64,000 nucleotides of DNA from Vulcanimicrobiota bacterium (GTDB taxonomy: Bacteria > Vulcanimicrobiota > Vulcanimicrobiia > Vulcanimicrobiales > Vulcanimicrobiaceae). Below the pieces are notes generated by a model, which was not told the origin of the DNA, made no database searches, and saw only the letters and a list, made by a program, of their open reading frames with translations. The position numbers and the translations under genes are program-made. Of this stretch, positions 33,732-42,755 are shown piece by piece. Position 1 is the stretch's first letter, and the number at the start of each line of letters is the position of its first letter. The stretch is taken from assembly GCA_003168375.1 (NCBI GenBank), contig PMSI01000004.1:62001-126000 (forward strand), in the 5' to 3' direction.

Positions 33732-34937
33732 TCAGCTCTGCGCGTGGGCGACCTCGCCGATGATGCCGAGCTCGCGCCCGACCTTCTCGAACGCCGCCAG
33801 CGCGCGGTCGAGCTCGTCGCGCGTCAGCGCGCTCGAGATCTGCACGCGCACGCGCGCCGTCCCCTCGGGGACGACCGGGAAGCCGAAGCCCGTCACGAAC
33901 ACGCCTTCCTTCAGGAGCCGGTCGCTCATCGCGATCGCGAACGCGGTGTCGCCCACGATGATCGGCACGATCGCGCTCGGACCGTCGAGCGGCTTGAAAC
34001 CGAGCCGCTGCAAGCCGGTGCGGAAGTATTGCGTGTTTGCGCGCTGCGCCTCGACGAGCTGCGGCTGCGTCTCGAGCAGCTCGACGGCTTTGAGCGCGCT
34101 GCACGCGACGGTCGCCGGCAACGCGTTCGAGAACAGCTGCGTCCGCGAGCGCTGCACCAGCGTGTCGACGAGCGCTTTCGAGCCGGCGACGAACCCGCCG
34201 GCACCGCCGCCGAGCGCCTTGCCCAGCGTCCCGGTCAGGATGTCGATCTTGCCTTCGAGCCCGAAATGCTCGATCGTGCCGCGGCCCGTCTCGCCCATCA
34301 CGCCCGTACCGTGCGAGTCGTCGACGATCGTGACCGCGCCGTACTTCTCGGCGAGTGCGACGATCTCAGGAAGCTTCGCGAGCGAACCTTCCATCGAGAA
34401 CACACCGTCGGTGACGATGAACGGCATTCCCTCCGACTCGCGCAAGCGCGATTCGAGCTCGGCCATGTCGCCGTGCTTGTACCGCATCCGTTTCGCGCCG
34501 GAGAGCCGGCAGGCGTCGATGATCGAGGCATGGTTCAGCTCGTCGCTGATGATCGTGTTGCCGGCGGTCGCGATCGTCGGGATCACCCCTTCGTTCGCGG
34601 TCCAGCACGAGACGTATGAGAGCGAAGCCTCGAAACCGAACACCGCGGCGATCTTCTCTTCGAGCTCGCGGTGGATGTCGAACGTGCCGCAGATGAACCG
34701 CACCGACGCGGTGCCGGCGCCGTATTTCTTCAGCCCGGCGATCCCGGCGGCGACGACGTCCGGATGGTCGGCGAGGCCGAGGTAGTTGTTCGAGGAGAGG
34801 ACGATCACGTCGCCGGCCTCCTCCATGTGCACCTCGGGCGCCATCGGCCCGGTGATGTGACGCAGCCGCTTGTACGTCCCGGCGGCGCGGAGCGCGTCCA
34901 GGTCGGTGTTCAGACGGGATTCGAAGGCGGCGTTCAT
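33732..34937 (-). CDS. kbl: Glycine C-acetyltransferase (2-amino-3-ketobutyrate CoA ligase)
   Basis: Kbl, 401 residues, a PLP enzyme of the alpha-oxoamine synthase family that splits 2-amino-3-oxobutyrate with CoA into glycine and acetyl-CoA. Visible: VLSSNNYLGLADHP near 46-60, CGTFDIHRELE near 83, ISDELNHASIIDACRLS, IVDDSHGTGVMG (Asp206, His209) and the PLP lysine Lys240 in GTLGKALGGGAGG. The nearby tdh makes its substrate, but an opposite-strand gene lies between the two. Confidence 0.94.
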   Translation of the reverse strand: MNAAFESRLNTDLDALRAAGTYKRLRHITGPMAPEVHMEEAGDVIVLSSNNYLGLADHPDVVAAGIAGLKKYGAGTASVRFICGTFDIHRELEEKIAAVFGFEASLSYVSCWTANEGVIPTIATAGNTIISDELNHASIIDACRLSGAKRMRYKHGDMAELESRLRESEGMPFIVTDGVFSMEGSLAKLPEIVALAEKYGAVTIVDDSHGTGVMGETGRGTIEHFGLEGKIDILTGTLGKALGGGAGGFVAGSKALVDTLVQRSRTQLFSNALPATVACSALKAVELLETQPQLVEAQRANTQYFRTGLQRLGFKPLDGPSAIVPIIVGDTAFAIAMSDRLLKEGVFVTGFGFPVVPEGTARVRVQISSALTRDELDRALAAFEKVGRELGIIGEVAHAQS

Positions 34938-34989
34938 GGGTCTCCTGCGGCGTGGGATCGGGCGGCGCTTGCTTGCCGCTGCGGGCAGA

Positions 34990-35010
34990 CGGTACCGAGC
35001 TCCGGTACCG
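34990..35010. promoter_or_regulatory. Paired CGGTACCG palindromes
   Basis: CGGTACCG at 34990-34997 and at 35003-35010, 13 bp apart start to start, followed by the related ATACCGATACGAACG up to 35025. They lie between the divergent kbl (start 34937) and lipoprotein (start 35070) genes, so a shared operator is plausible. Confidence 0.45.
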
Positions 35011-35069
35011 ATACCGATACGAACGTACTGCTAGCGAGATCAACAGCCTGCGCCGTATACTCTGTCCGT

Positions 35070-36098
35070 ATGCGAGCGTTGATTCGACGCGCGGCGGCGT
35101 TGGCCGTGCTGCCGCTGCTGGGCGCCTGTTCCGGAGGGATGGGGTCGTCGATCTCGGCGCCGAATCCCACGGCGCCGCCCAGCACGCCCGGGCCGATCCC
35201 GGACAACGTCCTGCGCGGCGCGGCGCAGAGCGCGCTCCTGGCGGAGTCGGCGGTCGTTATCGCCGCACCGGTTACCGGCGGCCCGCGGCTGCTGACCGTT
35301 CGGCATGCCTCCTCGCGCGCGCCACGGTCAACCGTCGCCTGCAGCAACGGGTATTCCGAGCAAGACACGCCGGCGGGCCCGTTCACCACGCACGTCGTCG
35401 TTTCGCTCTACACCGATGCGGGCTGCACGGCATTGCGCCAGCAAGCGACGTTCGATTTCGACCTCGGCGTCGACACGTCCGATTGGAGCGGGACGATCGC
35501 TTCATTCGACGCAGCCGGTCATGTAACGGCGACACAGACGGCGACCGATTTCTTCTTCGCGAGCGGCGGCGGCTACGTGCGGCGCCAATCGACCGACGCT
35601 GCAGGCGCCGCGACGGCGCCGTTCGGACACAACGAGATCGTCTGCTTGGTGTCGGCGCAACAGTGCACGCTCGCGGCAGTCACCGACGGCGCAACGTTCG
35701 AAACCGGCGTACTCCTGACCGCCACCATGCCGTCGACCGTCAGCGGCCCCGGATCCTCGGTGACGATCCCGTTGGGCGGATCCGTGCGTTTCGGGGCCCC
35801 CGGTTCGATCACGATCGTCGACGGGCAGCCCTTCACCGCTCCCACACTGTCCGGCGGCGGCACGCCGGTCGCGTTCACCGGCACCGTCAGCGCGACGCTC
35901 AGCGCAAACGGCCCGACGGCGTTCACCGTCAGCATGAACGTCGGCTCGACGCACGTCGACGGGAGCCTGGCGAGCGGGACGACGACGTTCACGATCGCCG
36001 GCGGCGCGACGGTGACGGTGAACGCGAACGGCGACGGCTCGATCCGTTACGCCGACGGCGCGACCGAAGCGATCCTCGATTTCCGCATCAGCGGTTAG
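35070..36098 (+). CDS. Lipoprotein of unknown function
   Basis: A 342-residue lipoprotein with lipobox LGAC (Cys20) and a Gly/Ser/Pro-rich linker to about residue 45. The mature part is beta-rich and Thr/Gly/Ala-rich, with several GTxTxTxx strands near the end (ANGPTAFTVSMNVGSTHVDG, GTTTFTIAGGATVTVNANGDG), and has two Cys pairs that could form disulfides. No family recognised. It converges on tdh and shares four bases with its end. Confidence 0.72.
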   Translation: MRALIRRAAALAVLPLLGACSGGMGSSISAPNPTAPPSTPGPIPDNVLRGAAQSALLAESAVVIAAPVTGGPRLLTVRHASSRAPRSTVACSNGYSEQDTPAGPFTTHVVVSLYTDAGCTALRQQATFDFDLGVDTSDWSGTIASFDAAGHVTATQTATDFFFASGGGYVRRQSTDAAGAATAPFGHNEIVCLVSAQQCTLAAVTDGATFETGVLLTATMPSTVSGPGSSVTIPLGGSVRFGAPGSITIVDGQPFTAPTLSGGGTPVAFTGTVSATLSANGPTAFTVSMNVGSTHVDGSLASGTTTFTIAGGATVTVNANGDGSIRYADGATEAILDFRISG

Positions 36099-37180
36099 GC
36101 AACGCGGAGGACGATCTTCGCGGCTTCGCCGGACTTCATCAGCGCGAAGGCCTCGTCGAATTGTTCGAAGCGCATCTCGTGCGTGATGATCGGGGTCAGG
36201 TCGACGCGACCGCTCGTGACGAGCGCCTGCGTCTGGTACCACGTCTCGAACATCCGCCGGCCGTTGATGCCGAGCACCGTCAAGCCCTTGAAGATGATGC
36301 GTTCGGCGAGGTTGATCTCCACCTCGTCGGACGGGATCCCGAGCAGCGCCGCGACGCCGCCGTTGCGCACCATCGCCAGGCCGCTGTTGATCGCCTGACC
36401 CGAACCCGACATCTCGAGCAGCACGTCGACGCCGTCGCCCCCTGTGCGCGCGATGATGTCGTCGACGAGATCCGGCTGTGTCGCGGAGAACGTCGCATCG
36501 GCGCCGACGCGTTTGGCGAGCTCGAGCTTCTGCGGGTTCACGTCGACCGCGAACACCGTCGAAGCGCCGGCCGCGCGCGCGACCGGGATCGCCATCAAGC
36601 CGATCGACCCGACGCCGGTGATGACGACGGACTTCGCAGAGACCCCAGCCGCCATCACGGTGTGGACTGCGTTGCCGAGCGGGTCGAACACCGCCGCCCA
36701 GCTGTCGGGGATCGACGGGTCGAGCTTCCAGACGTTCGACTCCGGCATCCGGATGTAGTCGGCGAACGAACCGTCGGTGTCGACGCCGATGATCTCGACG
36801 TGCTCGCAGATGTGCGCTTCGCCGGTGCGGCACAACCGGCAGATACCGCACGCGATGTGCCCCTCGGCCGAGACGCGGTCGCCGACCTGCACGCCCTTCA
36901 CGGCGCTGCCGACCGCGGCAACCTCACCCATGAACTCGTGACCGATCGTCAACGGCGGCTTCACGCGCCGCTGCGCCCAGTGATCCCAGGTGTAGATGTG
37001 GAGATCGGTCCCGCACAGCCCGACGGTCTTCACCCGGATCAGCACCTCGTTCGGGCCGATCGACGGCACCGGGACGTGCTCGAGCGTGAAGCCCGGACCG
37101 GGCCCGGCCTTCCGCAGCGCACGCATCGTATCGGGGATCGCCGGCCTGCTCGTCGGTCGCTCGCTTGCGGTCGAGATCAT
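36095..37180 (-). CDS. tdh: L-threonine 3-dehydrogenase
   Basis: Tdh, 361 residues (343 from the alternative ATG at 37126). A zinc medium-chain dehydrogenase that oxidises threonine to 2-amino-3-oxobutyrate with NAD. Catalytic zinc ligands: Cys in VGLCGTDLHIY and His-Glu in TIGHEFMGEV. The structural zinc site is GHIACGICRLCRTGEAHICEH. VVITGVGSIGLMAIPVARAAGAS is the NAD site. The Asp-Pro-Leu-Gly-Asn-Ala motif (FDPLGNAVHT) is diagnostic of Tdh. The 18 residues before the second ATG are Ser/Pro-rich, so either start could be used. Confidence 0.92.
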   Translation of the reverse strand: MISTASERPTSRPAIPDTMRALRKAGPGPGFTLEHVPVPSIGPNEVLIRVKTVGLCGTDLHIYTWDHWAQRRVKPPLTIGHEFMGEVAAVGSAVKGVQVGDRVSAEGHIACGICRLCRTGEAHICEHVEIIGVDTDGSFADYIRMPESNVWKLDPSIPDSWAAVFDPLGNAVHTVMAAGVSAKSVVITGVGSIGLMAIPVARAAGASTVFAVDVNPQKLELAKRVGADATFSATQPDLVDDIIARTGGDGVDVLLEMSGSGQAINSGLAMVRNGGVAALLGIPSDEVEINLAERIIFKGLTVLGINGRRMFETWYQTQALVTSGRVDLTPIITHEMRFEQFDEAFALMKSGEAAKIVLRVA

Positions 37181-37302
37181 CGCGTCCGAGCTTCGTTCAC
37201 CCCGCGCCCGCATCCCGGCGCCGATGGATTCGCACCTCGCTGATCCAAAACAGGCGCTGCGCCGTCTTCGGAGCAGATACTCCCAGCTTGGAGGCCCGAC
37301 TC

Positions 37303-37716
37303 GTGCGAAATCTTCGTTCCGTCTACGCGCTCGGCGCTTGCGCCGTGCTCGCCCTTGCCCTCCCGGCGTCGGCCGCGGATCCGACCCATCGCGTCTACGC
37401 GATCGTGGTGCAGAACGGCTCAGGCGAATCCGGCACCGTCACCCTGACCCCGCTCGGCGACAAGACGCGTGTCGACGTTGCGCTGGTCGGCGCCCCGGCC
37501 GACACGCCGCAGCCGGCGCACGTCCATCTCGGCTCGTGCGCGAAGCTCGACCCGAAGCCGAAGTACCCGCTGGCGACCGTCGTGGACGGCTTCTCGACGA
37601 CGACCCTCGACGTCCCGATCGGGCAACTGACCTCCGGCGACTTCGCGGTGAACGTCCACAAGTCGACGAGCGAGATCCCTAAGTACGTCGCTTGCGGCGA
37701 TCTTACCAAGAAGTAG
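37303..37716 (+). CDS. Exported protein linked to an ECF sigma factor
   Basis: A 137-residue secreted protein. GTG at 37303 follows an excellent GGAGG eight bases upstream. The signal peptide ends at ASA (near residue 24). The mature part is beta-rich and has an AHVHLGSC motif near residue 76 that could bind metal, plus a second Cys near the end (YVACGDL). It is remotely like CHRD or copper-zinc dismutase-type beta sandwiches, but unassigned. Its last 25 bases overlap the sigma gene, so all three genes are probably co-transcribed. Confidence 0.82.
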   Translation: MRNLRSVYALGACAVLALALPASAADPTHRVYAIVVQNGSGESGTVTLTPLGDKTRVDVALVGAPADTPQPAHVHLGSCAKLDPKPKYPLATVVDGFSTTTLDVPIGQLTSGDFAVNVHKSTSEIPKYVACGDLTKK

Positions 37717-38267
37717 CCGAACTCGGCGACGAGGCGCTGGTGCGTCTCGTCGCTTCGCGGCGGGCCGATGCGTTCGAGGAACTGTACCGCCGCCACTCCG
37801 TCGCGGTCGCGGCGATCGCCTCGAGGACCGTCGCCGACCGCGGTTGTGCCGACGAGGCGACGCAGTCGGCGTTCCTGTCGCTGTGGCGCCGTGCCGCCCA
37901 GCTCGAACTCCGCTCGTCGTCGCTCCGTCCCTGGCTGATCATCGTCGCCCGCAACGCGGCGATCGACGCCGCGCGCCGGATGCACGCGGTCGAGCGACTC
38001 GATGCGCCGCGGAGCGCCGCCGGCGAGACACGACTCCCCGAGGATATCGTCATGCAGCGAGAGGCCGAGCGCGACGTCCACGCGGCGCTCGCGACCCTGG
38101 ACGACGCGCAGCGCGAAGCGCTGCAGCTCGCCTTTTTCGGCGGCCTGTCCCAATCCGAGATCGCGCAGGTCACCGGAGCGCCGCTCGGCACGGTAAAAGG
38201 CCGCATCCGCCTCGCGATGCGCCACCTGCGCGCGATCCTCGCGCCGCAGACGGGGGATGCCACGTGA
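37692..38267 (+). CDS. ECF-family RNA polymerase sigma factor
   Basis: A 191-residue sigma factor. Region 2: DAFEELYRRHSVAVAAIASRTV then ADEATQSAFLSLWRRA near 26-70, and LRPWLIIVARNAAIDAARR. Region 4: ALATLDDAQREALQLAFFGGLSQSEIAQVTGAPLGTVKGRIRLAMRHLRAIL near 132-183. This is the SigK/RskA-type group. The start is TTG at 37692, overlapping the upstream gene; no ATG or GTG gives the full region 2. The stop overlaps the anti-sigma GTG (GTGA), giving coupled synthesis of the pair. Confidence 0.93.
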   Translation: MRRSYQEVAELGDEALVRLVASRRADAFEELYRRHSVAVAAIASRTVADRGCADEATQSAFLSLWRRAAQLELRSSSLRPWLIIVARNAAIDAARRMHAVERLDAPRSAAGETRLPEDIVMQREAERDVHAALATLDDAQREALQLAFFGGLSQSEIAQVTGAPLGTVKGRIRLAMRHLRAILAPQTGDAT

Positions 38268-38896
38268 ACCCGCACGACGACGTCGAAGCCTACGTCCTCG
38301 GCGCGCTCGACGCCGCCGACGTCCGCGCGTTCGAATCGCACGCCGCGACGTGCGCGCAGTGCCGTGACGCGATCGCCTCGTACGCCGGCGTGCTCGCCGC
38401 GCTCCGGCGGCTCCCACTCGCTGCGCCGCCGGCGATGCCGCGCGTTCGCCGGATGCCGCTCGCATGGCGGATCGGAGCCGGGATCGCCGCTGCGATCGCG
38501 CTTGCGATCGGACTCGCCGCGGCGTTCGCCGCGAATCGCGGCGACGAGGACGCGCGCGCGATCGCGGAGATGCTCGGCTCGCACGCGCGGATGGTCGCGC
38601 TCGCCGGCCCGGCAGCGCACGGCAGCGCGCTGGTCGACGCCGGCGGGCGCCGGACGGCGTTCGTCGTGTCCGGTCTGCCGGATCCGCCGCGCGGACGCGG
38701 CTATCAGGTCTGGGTGCGCGGCAAGACGGTGCGCTCGCCGGGGATGCTTCATCGCTTGCGCGACGGCCTAGAAGTGCTCGTCGTGAGCGGCGACGCGATC
38801 GAGGGAGCGAAGCGCATCGGCATCACCGAGGAGCAGGCCGGCGGCTCGCCGATGCGGACCGGTCCGCTGGAAGCCGGCGCGACGCTGGCCGATTAG
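38264..38896 (+). CDS. RskA-type anti-sigma factor
   Basis: A 210-residue membrane anti-sigma factor. The N-terminal zinc-finger region has SHAATCAQCRDA (His, Cys, Cys) at about 25-36, next to a helix that would clasp the sigma factor. One membrane helix is at about 69-88 (IGAGIAAAIALAIGLAAAFAA). The outer part contains the anti-sigma-K fold with GRGYQVWVRGKTVRSPGMLHR. The GTG has GGGGGA seven bases upstream. It probably releases the sigma factor upon an envelope signal; regulated genes may include the upstream secreted protein. Confidence 0.92.
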   Translation: MNPHDDVEAYVLGALDAADVRAFESHAATCAQCRDAIASYAGVLAALRRLPLAAPPAMPRVRRMPLAWRIGAGIAAAIALAIGLAAAFAANRGDEDARAIAEMLGSHARMVALAGPAAHGSALVDAGGRRTAFVVSGLPDPPRGRGYQVWVRGKTVRSPGMLHRLRDGLEVLVVSGDAIEGAKRIGITEEQAGGSPMRTGPLEAGATLAD

Positions 38897-38898
38897 CG

Positions 38899-39099
38899 CT
38901 ACCGCAAGAAGACCCAGAACGCACCGTCGACGGTACCGCTCACTTGGTTCGCGCGATCGCGTTGCGCCCGCGCTTCATCGATGCGGCCGTTCACCGCGAT
39001 GAGCTGCTGGACGACGTGACGAAGCTGCGCGCGCACTCTCTTGCGGAACTGGGACGGGGGCTTGACCGCGACGAAGCGCGGAACGGGAAACACCTTCAT
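38899..39099 (-). CDS. Small basic protein, unknown
   Basis: A 66-residue Arg/Val/Gln-rich protein: MKVFPVPRFVAVKPPSQFRK followed by a long amphipathic helix (VRAQLRHVVQQLIAVNGRIDEARAQRD). GGAG lies nine bases before the ATG. It could be a nucleic-acid-binding or coiled-coil small protein. It converges on the anti-sigma gene. Confidence 0.55.
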   Translation of the reverse strand: MKVFPVPRFVAVKPPSQFRKRVRAQLRHVVQQLIAVNGRIDEARAQRDRANQVSGTVDGAFWVFLR

Positions 39100-39119
39100 G
39101 GGGCACCACTCCGGGGGCG

Positions 39120-39137
39120 CGCCGCTCGAAAGCGGCG
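39120..39137 (-). terminator. Hairpin after the pst operon
   Basis: CGCCGCT and AGCGGCG pair around a CGAA tetraloop, about 50 bases past the last pstB stop. Likely the 3' end of the pst transcript; no T-run. Confidence 0.5.
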
Positions 39138-39187
39138 TGAACCAGTTATCGGCCGGAGTCGCGCTAAGCTTGAGGCACCGTGCGTCC

Positions 39188-39985
39188 TCAGCCGAAGCGG
39201 CCGGTGATGTAGTCCTCGGTCCGCCGGTCCTTCGGTCTGGTGAATATCTGGTTCGTCGGGCCCGCCTCGACGATCGAACCGTTCAAGAAAAACGCGGTTC
39301 GATCGGAGACGCGGCCGGCTTGCGCCATCGAGTGGGTCACGATCACAACGGTATAGCGCTCGCGCAGCTCGGCGATCAGCTCCTCGATTTTGACCGTCGC
39401 GATCGGGTCGAGCGCCGACGCGGGTTCGTCCATCAAGATAACCTCGGGCCGCAGCGAGAGGACGCGCGCGATGCAGAGTCGCTGCTGCTGGCCACCCGAG
39501 AGGGCGACGCCCGACTCCGACAGACGGTCCTTCACCTCGTCCCAGAGCGCCGCGTGCCGAAGGCTGTCCTCGACCAATCCCGCAATTCGCGATGCGTCCC
39601 GTTCGCCGTTCACACGCGGTCCGTAGGCAACATTGTCGTAGATCGACATCGGGAACGGGTTCGGGCGCTGGAACACCATGCCGACGCGGCGCCGCATCAC
39701 GATGGGATCCACGCCGCGCGAATAGATGTCGACGTCGTCCAGCTCGACCTTTCCGGAGACGCGCGCCGACGGCGTCAGATCGTGCAGGCGGTTGATGGCG
39801 CGAATGAACGTCGATTTACCGCAGCCTGACGGACCGATCAGCGCCGTGACCTGGTTTTCCTCGATGTCGAGGGAGGCGTCGCGGACCGCATGATTCGAAC
39901 CGTAGTACACGTCGAGATGGCTGACTCGGACCTTTACTGCAGTGGCCGCGGACGTCACTCGGCCGTCGATCGCGCGCTGAATCAT
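39188..39985 (-). CDS. pstB: Phosphate ABC transporter ATP-binding protein (second copy)
   Basis: A 265-residue PstB. Walker [10 protein letters not shown] near residue 47, signature [12 protein letters not shown] near 158, Walker [14 protein letters not shown], switch His in VTHSMAQ. The block [18 protein letters not shown] is diagnostic of PstB. The ATG at 39985 overlaps the stop of the first pstB (ATGA). It drives phosphate uptake with PstA and PstC. The Ala in place of Thr in DEPASALDP and the [10 protein letters not shown] (rather than NLQQAARVS) loop show it has diverged from its neighbour. Confidence 0.95.
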   Translation of the reverse strand: MIQRAIDGRVTSAATAVKVRVSHLDVYYGSNHAVRDASLDIEENQVTALIGPSGCGKSTFIRAINRLHDLTPSARVSGKVELDDVDIYSRGVDPIVMRRRVGMVFQRPNPFPMSIYDNVAYGPRVNGERDASRIAGLVEDSLRHAALWDEVKDRLSESGVALSGGQQQRLCIARVLSLRPEVILMDEPASALDPIATVKIEELIAELRERYTVVIVTHSMAQAGRVSDRTAFFLNGSIVEAGPTNQIFTRPKDRRTEDYITGRFG

Positions 39986-40809
39986 CCGAATCGTCCGGTG
40001 ATGTAGTCTTCGGTGCGCCGGTCGTTGGGATGCGTGAAAATCTGCTGCGTCGGTGCGTATTCGATGACGCTGCCCACCCGATCGGCGTCGCCGAGCATGA
40101 ACGCGGCGAAGTTCGAAACACGCGCCGCCTGCTGCAAGTTGTGGGTGACGATCACGACGGTGTAGTTCGTCGCGAGTTGCTCCATGAGCTCCTCGATCTT
40201 CAGCGTCGACAGCGGATCGAGGGCCGACGTCGGCTCGTCCATCAGGAGTACTTCGGGCTGCACGGCAAGCGCCCGCGCGATGCACAACCGCTGCTGCTGG
40301 CCACCCGACAGCGAGAGCGCGGGGTCGTCGAGTTTGTCTTTGACCTCGTCGAACAGCGCGGCTTGCCTCAGCGCCTCTTCGGCCAGGTCCTTCAGCTCAC
40401 GAGGATTACGGCTCAAGCCGGTATAGCGCGGACCGGAGACCACGTTCTCGAAGATCGACATGGTGGGGAACGGATTCGGCCGCTGAAAGACCATCCCGAT
40501 GCGGCGGCGCGTGACGACCGGGTTCACGCCGGGATCGTAGATGTTCGTGCCGTCGAGCAGGACCTCGCCCGTCGTGCTCGCCCCCAGCGCCGACTCGTGG
40601 ATGCGATTGAGGCACCGTAGGAAGGTCGTCTTCCCGCAGCCGGACGGCCCCATCAACGCCGAGATGGAATGCCGTCTGAAATCGAGGCTGACGTCGCGAA
40701 TGGCCAGCTTCGTCCCGTACCACGCGCTGATGGACCGAGCGCACAGTGCTACGTCGGCTTCGTCTTCCACGGGGACGCTATTCTCCGCCGCGACGACGGT
40801 CGTCTGCAT
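39982..40809 (-). CDS. pstB: Phosphate ABC transporter ATP-binding protein (first copy)
   Basis: A 275-residue PstB with Walker [10 protein letters not shown], signature [15 protein letters not shown], Walker [14 protein letters not shown] and [12 protein letters not shown], all closer to typical PstB than the next gene. [16 protein letters not shown] is present. The first 20 residues are an acidic extension. It lies three bases after pstA and is coupled to the second pstB. Confidence 0.95.
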   Translation of the reverse strand: MQTTVVAAENSVPVEDEADVALCARSISAWYGTKLAIRDVSLDFRRHSISALMGPSGCGKTTFLRCLNRIHESALGASTTGEVLLDGTNIYDPGVNPVVTRRRIGMVFQRPNPFPTMSIFENVVSGPRYTGLSRNPRELKDLAEEALRQAALFDEVKDKLDDPALSLSGGQQQRLCIARALAVQPEVLLMDEPTSALDPLSTLKIEELMEQLATNYTVVIVTHNLQQAARVSNFAAFMLGDADRVGSVIEYAPTQQIFTHPNDRRTEDYITGRFG

Positions 40810-40812
40810 GGA

Positions 40813-41667
40813 TCAGGACCTCTTCGTCCGGCCGCGCAGCGCCCAGCGCGCCCCGATGTTCAGAACGAGCACGGCGAGAATGAGCAGCAGCGCTCCGCCC
40901 CACGCTTGCCGGTGCCAATCGTCGTACGGGGAAATCGCGTACGTAAAGATCTGCATCGCCAGGGCCGCCATCGGATTCCCCGGATTGACCTCCCAGAACT
41001 GACTGCCGAACGCCGTGAACAGCAGCGGAGCGGTCTCACCGGTCACGCGCGCGATGGCGAGCAGCAAGCCCGTAACGATCAGCGGTCGGGCTGCCGGCAG
41101 AACGACGTGGATCACCCCGCCGTAGTCGGGAAGTCCGAGCGCCAGGGCACCTTCGCGAATCGCCGTCGGCACGCCGCGGATCGCCTCTTCGGACGTCCTG
41201 ATCATCAAGGGCAGCATCAACACCGCGAACGCGAACGCGGCAGACAACCCGGAGAAGTGCCTGAACGGCTGAACCAGGATGGTGTACGCGAAAAGACCGA
41301 TTGCGATGCTCGGCACACCCGACAGTACTTCGGCGAGAAAGCGCACGCATTCGGCCGGAAGTCCGCGGCCGTAGATGGCAAGATAGAGCCCGGTCAGGAC
41401 ACCGACGGGTACGGCCATCAGCGTTGCGAGCGCGACGATGATCAGCGTCCCGACGATGCCGTTCGCGACGCCTCCGCCCGACACGCCCACCGGATGCGGC
41501 AACTGGGTCACGAACGCCGGATTGATCGCGCTCCATCCCTGTACGACGACGTATCCGAGGATCACGATCAGAAGCCCGGCGGCAAGGGCCGAGCAGAAGC
41601 CGGTCAGTACGACGCCGGCGATCCCGCTCACGCGCCGCGACGCCGCGAGCCGCGAACCTGCGATCAT
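40813..41667 (-). CDS. pstA: Phosphate ABC transporter permease PstA
   Basis: PstA, 284 residues, six membrane helices, one half of the phosphate channel. It has GVLTGLYLAIYGR, FLAEVLSGVPSIAIGLFAY and the EAA-type loop EEAIRGVPTAIREGALALGLPDYGGVIHVVLPAARP. ATG at 41667 overlaps the pstC stop (ATGA), favoured over the ATG eleven codons upstream. Confidence 0.94.
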   Translation of the reverse strand: MIAGSRLAASRRVSGIAGVVLTGFCSALAAGLLIVILGYVVVQGWSAINPAFVTQLPHPVGVSGGGVANGIVGTLIIVALATLMAVPVGVLTGLYLAIYGRGLPAECVRFLAEVLSGVPSIAIGLFAYTILVQPFRHFSGLSAAFAFAVLMLPLMIRTSEEAIRGVPTAIREGALALGLPDYGGVIHVVLPAARPLIVTGLLLAIARVTGETAPLLFTAFGSQFWEVNPGNPMAALAMQIFTYAISPYDDWHRQAWGGALLLILAVLVLNIGARWALRGRTKRS

Positions 41668-42656
41668 GGGCGGCGCCCCAGTGAACGCAGCATCGACCAC
41701 ATGAGAACACGCGCGCCGCCGTTGACGACGACGCTTACGACGAAGAGGATCAGGCCGAGCTCGAGCAGCGCGCTGAGGTAGATCGACGACGTCGCCTCGG
41801 TAAACTCGTTCGCGATCACGCTCGACAGCGTGTATCCGGGCGCGAAAAGCGAGGCTGAGATCGCGGGCCGATTACCGATCACCATCGTCGCGGCGATCGT
41901 CTCGCCGAGCGCGCGTCCCAGCGCTAAGACGCAGGCACCGACGATTCCCGCTCGGGCCGACGGCAGCACGACACGCGTCGCGGTTTCCCAGCGCGTCGCA
42001 CCAAGCGCGATCGACGCTTCGCGCAGCTCGTTGGGCACCGCCTGGATCAAATCGCGCGCGATCGCAGCGACGGTCGGCACGATCATCAACGCCAGGAGCA
42101 ACCCGGCCGTGAACAGACCGACGCCGTAGATCGGTCCGGAAAAGAGCGGCAAGAACCCAAGATAGCGCTGTAGGAACGGCTCGACGGTCTGGCTCAAGAT
42201 CGGCGCCAGCACGAACAAACCCCACAAGCCGAACACGACGCTCGGCACGGCGGCGAGCAGCTCGATGAAAAAGCTCACCGGGCGCGCGACGACGGCAGGC
42301 GCGAACTCGGCGAGAAAAACGGCGGCCGATATCCCGACGACGCCCGCGATGACGATCGCAATTGCCGAGCTCACCACGGTTCCGTAGATGAACGGCAGGG
42401 CTCCGAAATGATTCGTGACCGGGTTCCACTCGGAGCTCCACAGGAACCCTGCCCCGAACGTAACGATCGACTCCCACGAACCGTGGACGAGCTCGACGAA
42501 CAGCCCGGCGATGAGCGCCACAAAAAGCAATGTCGCCCCGAGCAGGGCGACCCGAAATGCGCGATCGGAGACGGCCTGGCGCGTCGTCAGGCCGCGTTGG
42601 GCCGCGCGGCCACGCGCCGCCGTGAGGGTTCGAGGTGAGTCGAGCTCAGTACTCAT
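41664..42656 (-). CDS. pstC: Phosphate ABC transporter permease PstC
   Basis: PstC, 330 residues, the other permease half, six helices after a 30-residue cytoplasmic lead. FIELLAAVPSVVFGLWG and the EAA loop NELREASIALGATRWETATRVVLPSARAGIVGACVLALGRALGETIAATMVIG are diagnostic. It follows pstS by about 100 bases that contain a strong hairpin. Confidence 0.95.
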   Translation of the reverse strand: MSTELDSPRTLTAARGRAAQRGLTTRQAVSDRAFRVALLGATLLFVALIAGLFVELVHGSWESIVTFGAGFLWSSEWNPVTNHFGALPFIYGTVVSSAIAIVIAGVVGISAAVFLAEFAPAVVARPVSFFIELLAAVPSVVFGLWGLFVLAPILSQTVEPFLQRYLGFLPLFSGPIYGVGLFTAGLLLALMIVPTVAAIARDLIQAVPNELREASIALGATRWETATRVVLPSARAGIVGACVLALGRALGETIAATMVIGNRPAISASLFAPGYTLSSVIANEFTEATSSIYLSALLELGLILFVVSVVVNGGARVLMWSMLRSLGRRP

Positions 42657-42695
42657 GAACGAACGAATGCGCCTGCTGACGTGGCAATTGCGAGA

Positions 42696-42725
42696 GCCCC
42701 TCGCGCGGCGGCGCGCACGAGGGGC
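42696..42725 (-). terminator. Intercistronic hairpin between pstS and pstC
   Basis: GCCCCTCG at 42696-42703 pairs with CGAGGGGC at 42718-42725 around a GC-rich loop that can pair further. Placed right after pstS, it would cut or protect the transcript so that the binding protein is made in excess of the permease genes, as in many binding-protein operons. Confidence 0.6.
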
Positions 42726-42755
42726 ATCGGGTCCAGACCTCGGGCAGCCGCGATA

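Noticed and set aside
34952-37243. A 763-codon plus-strand frame across the lipoprotein and tdh
   Set aside because: Translation is an Arg/Asp-rich low-complexity shadow; both real genes in the region have clear motifs in other frames.
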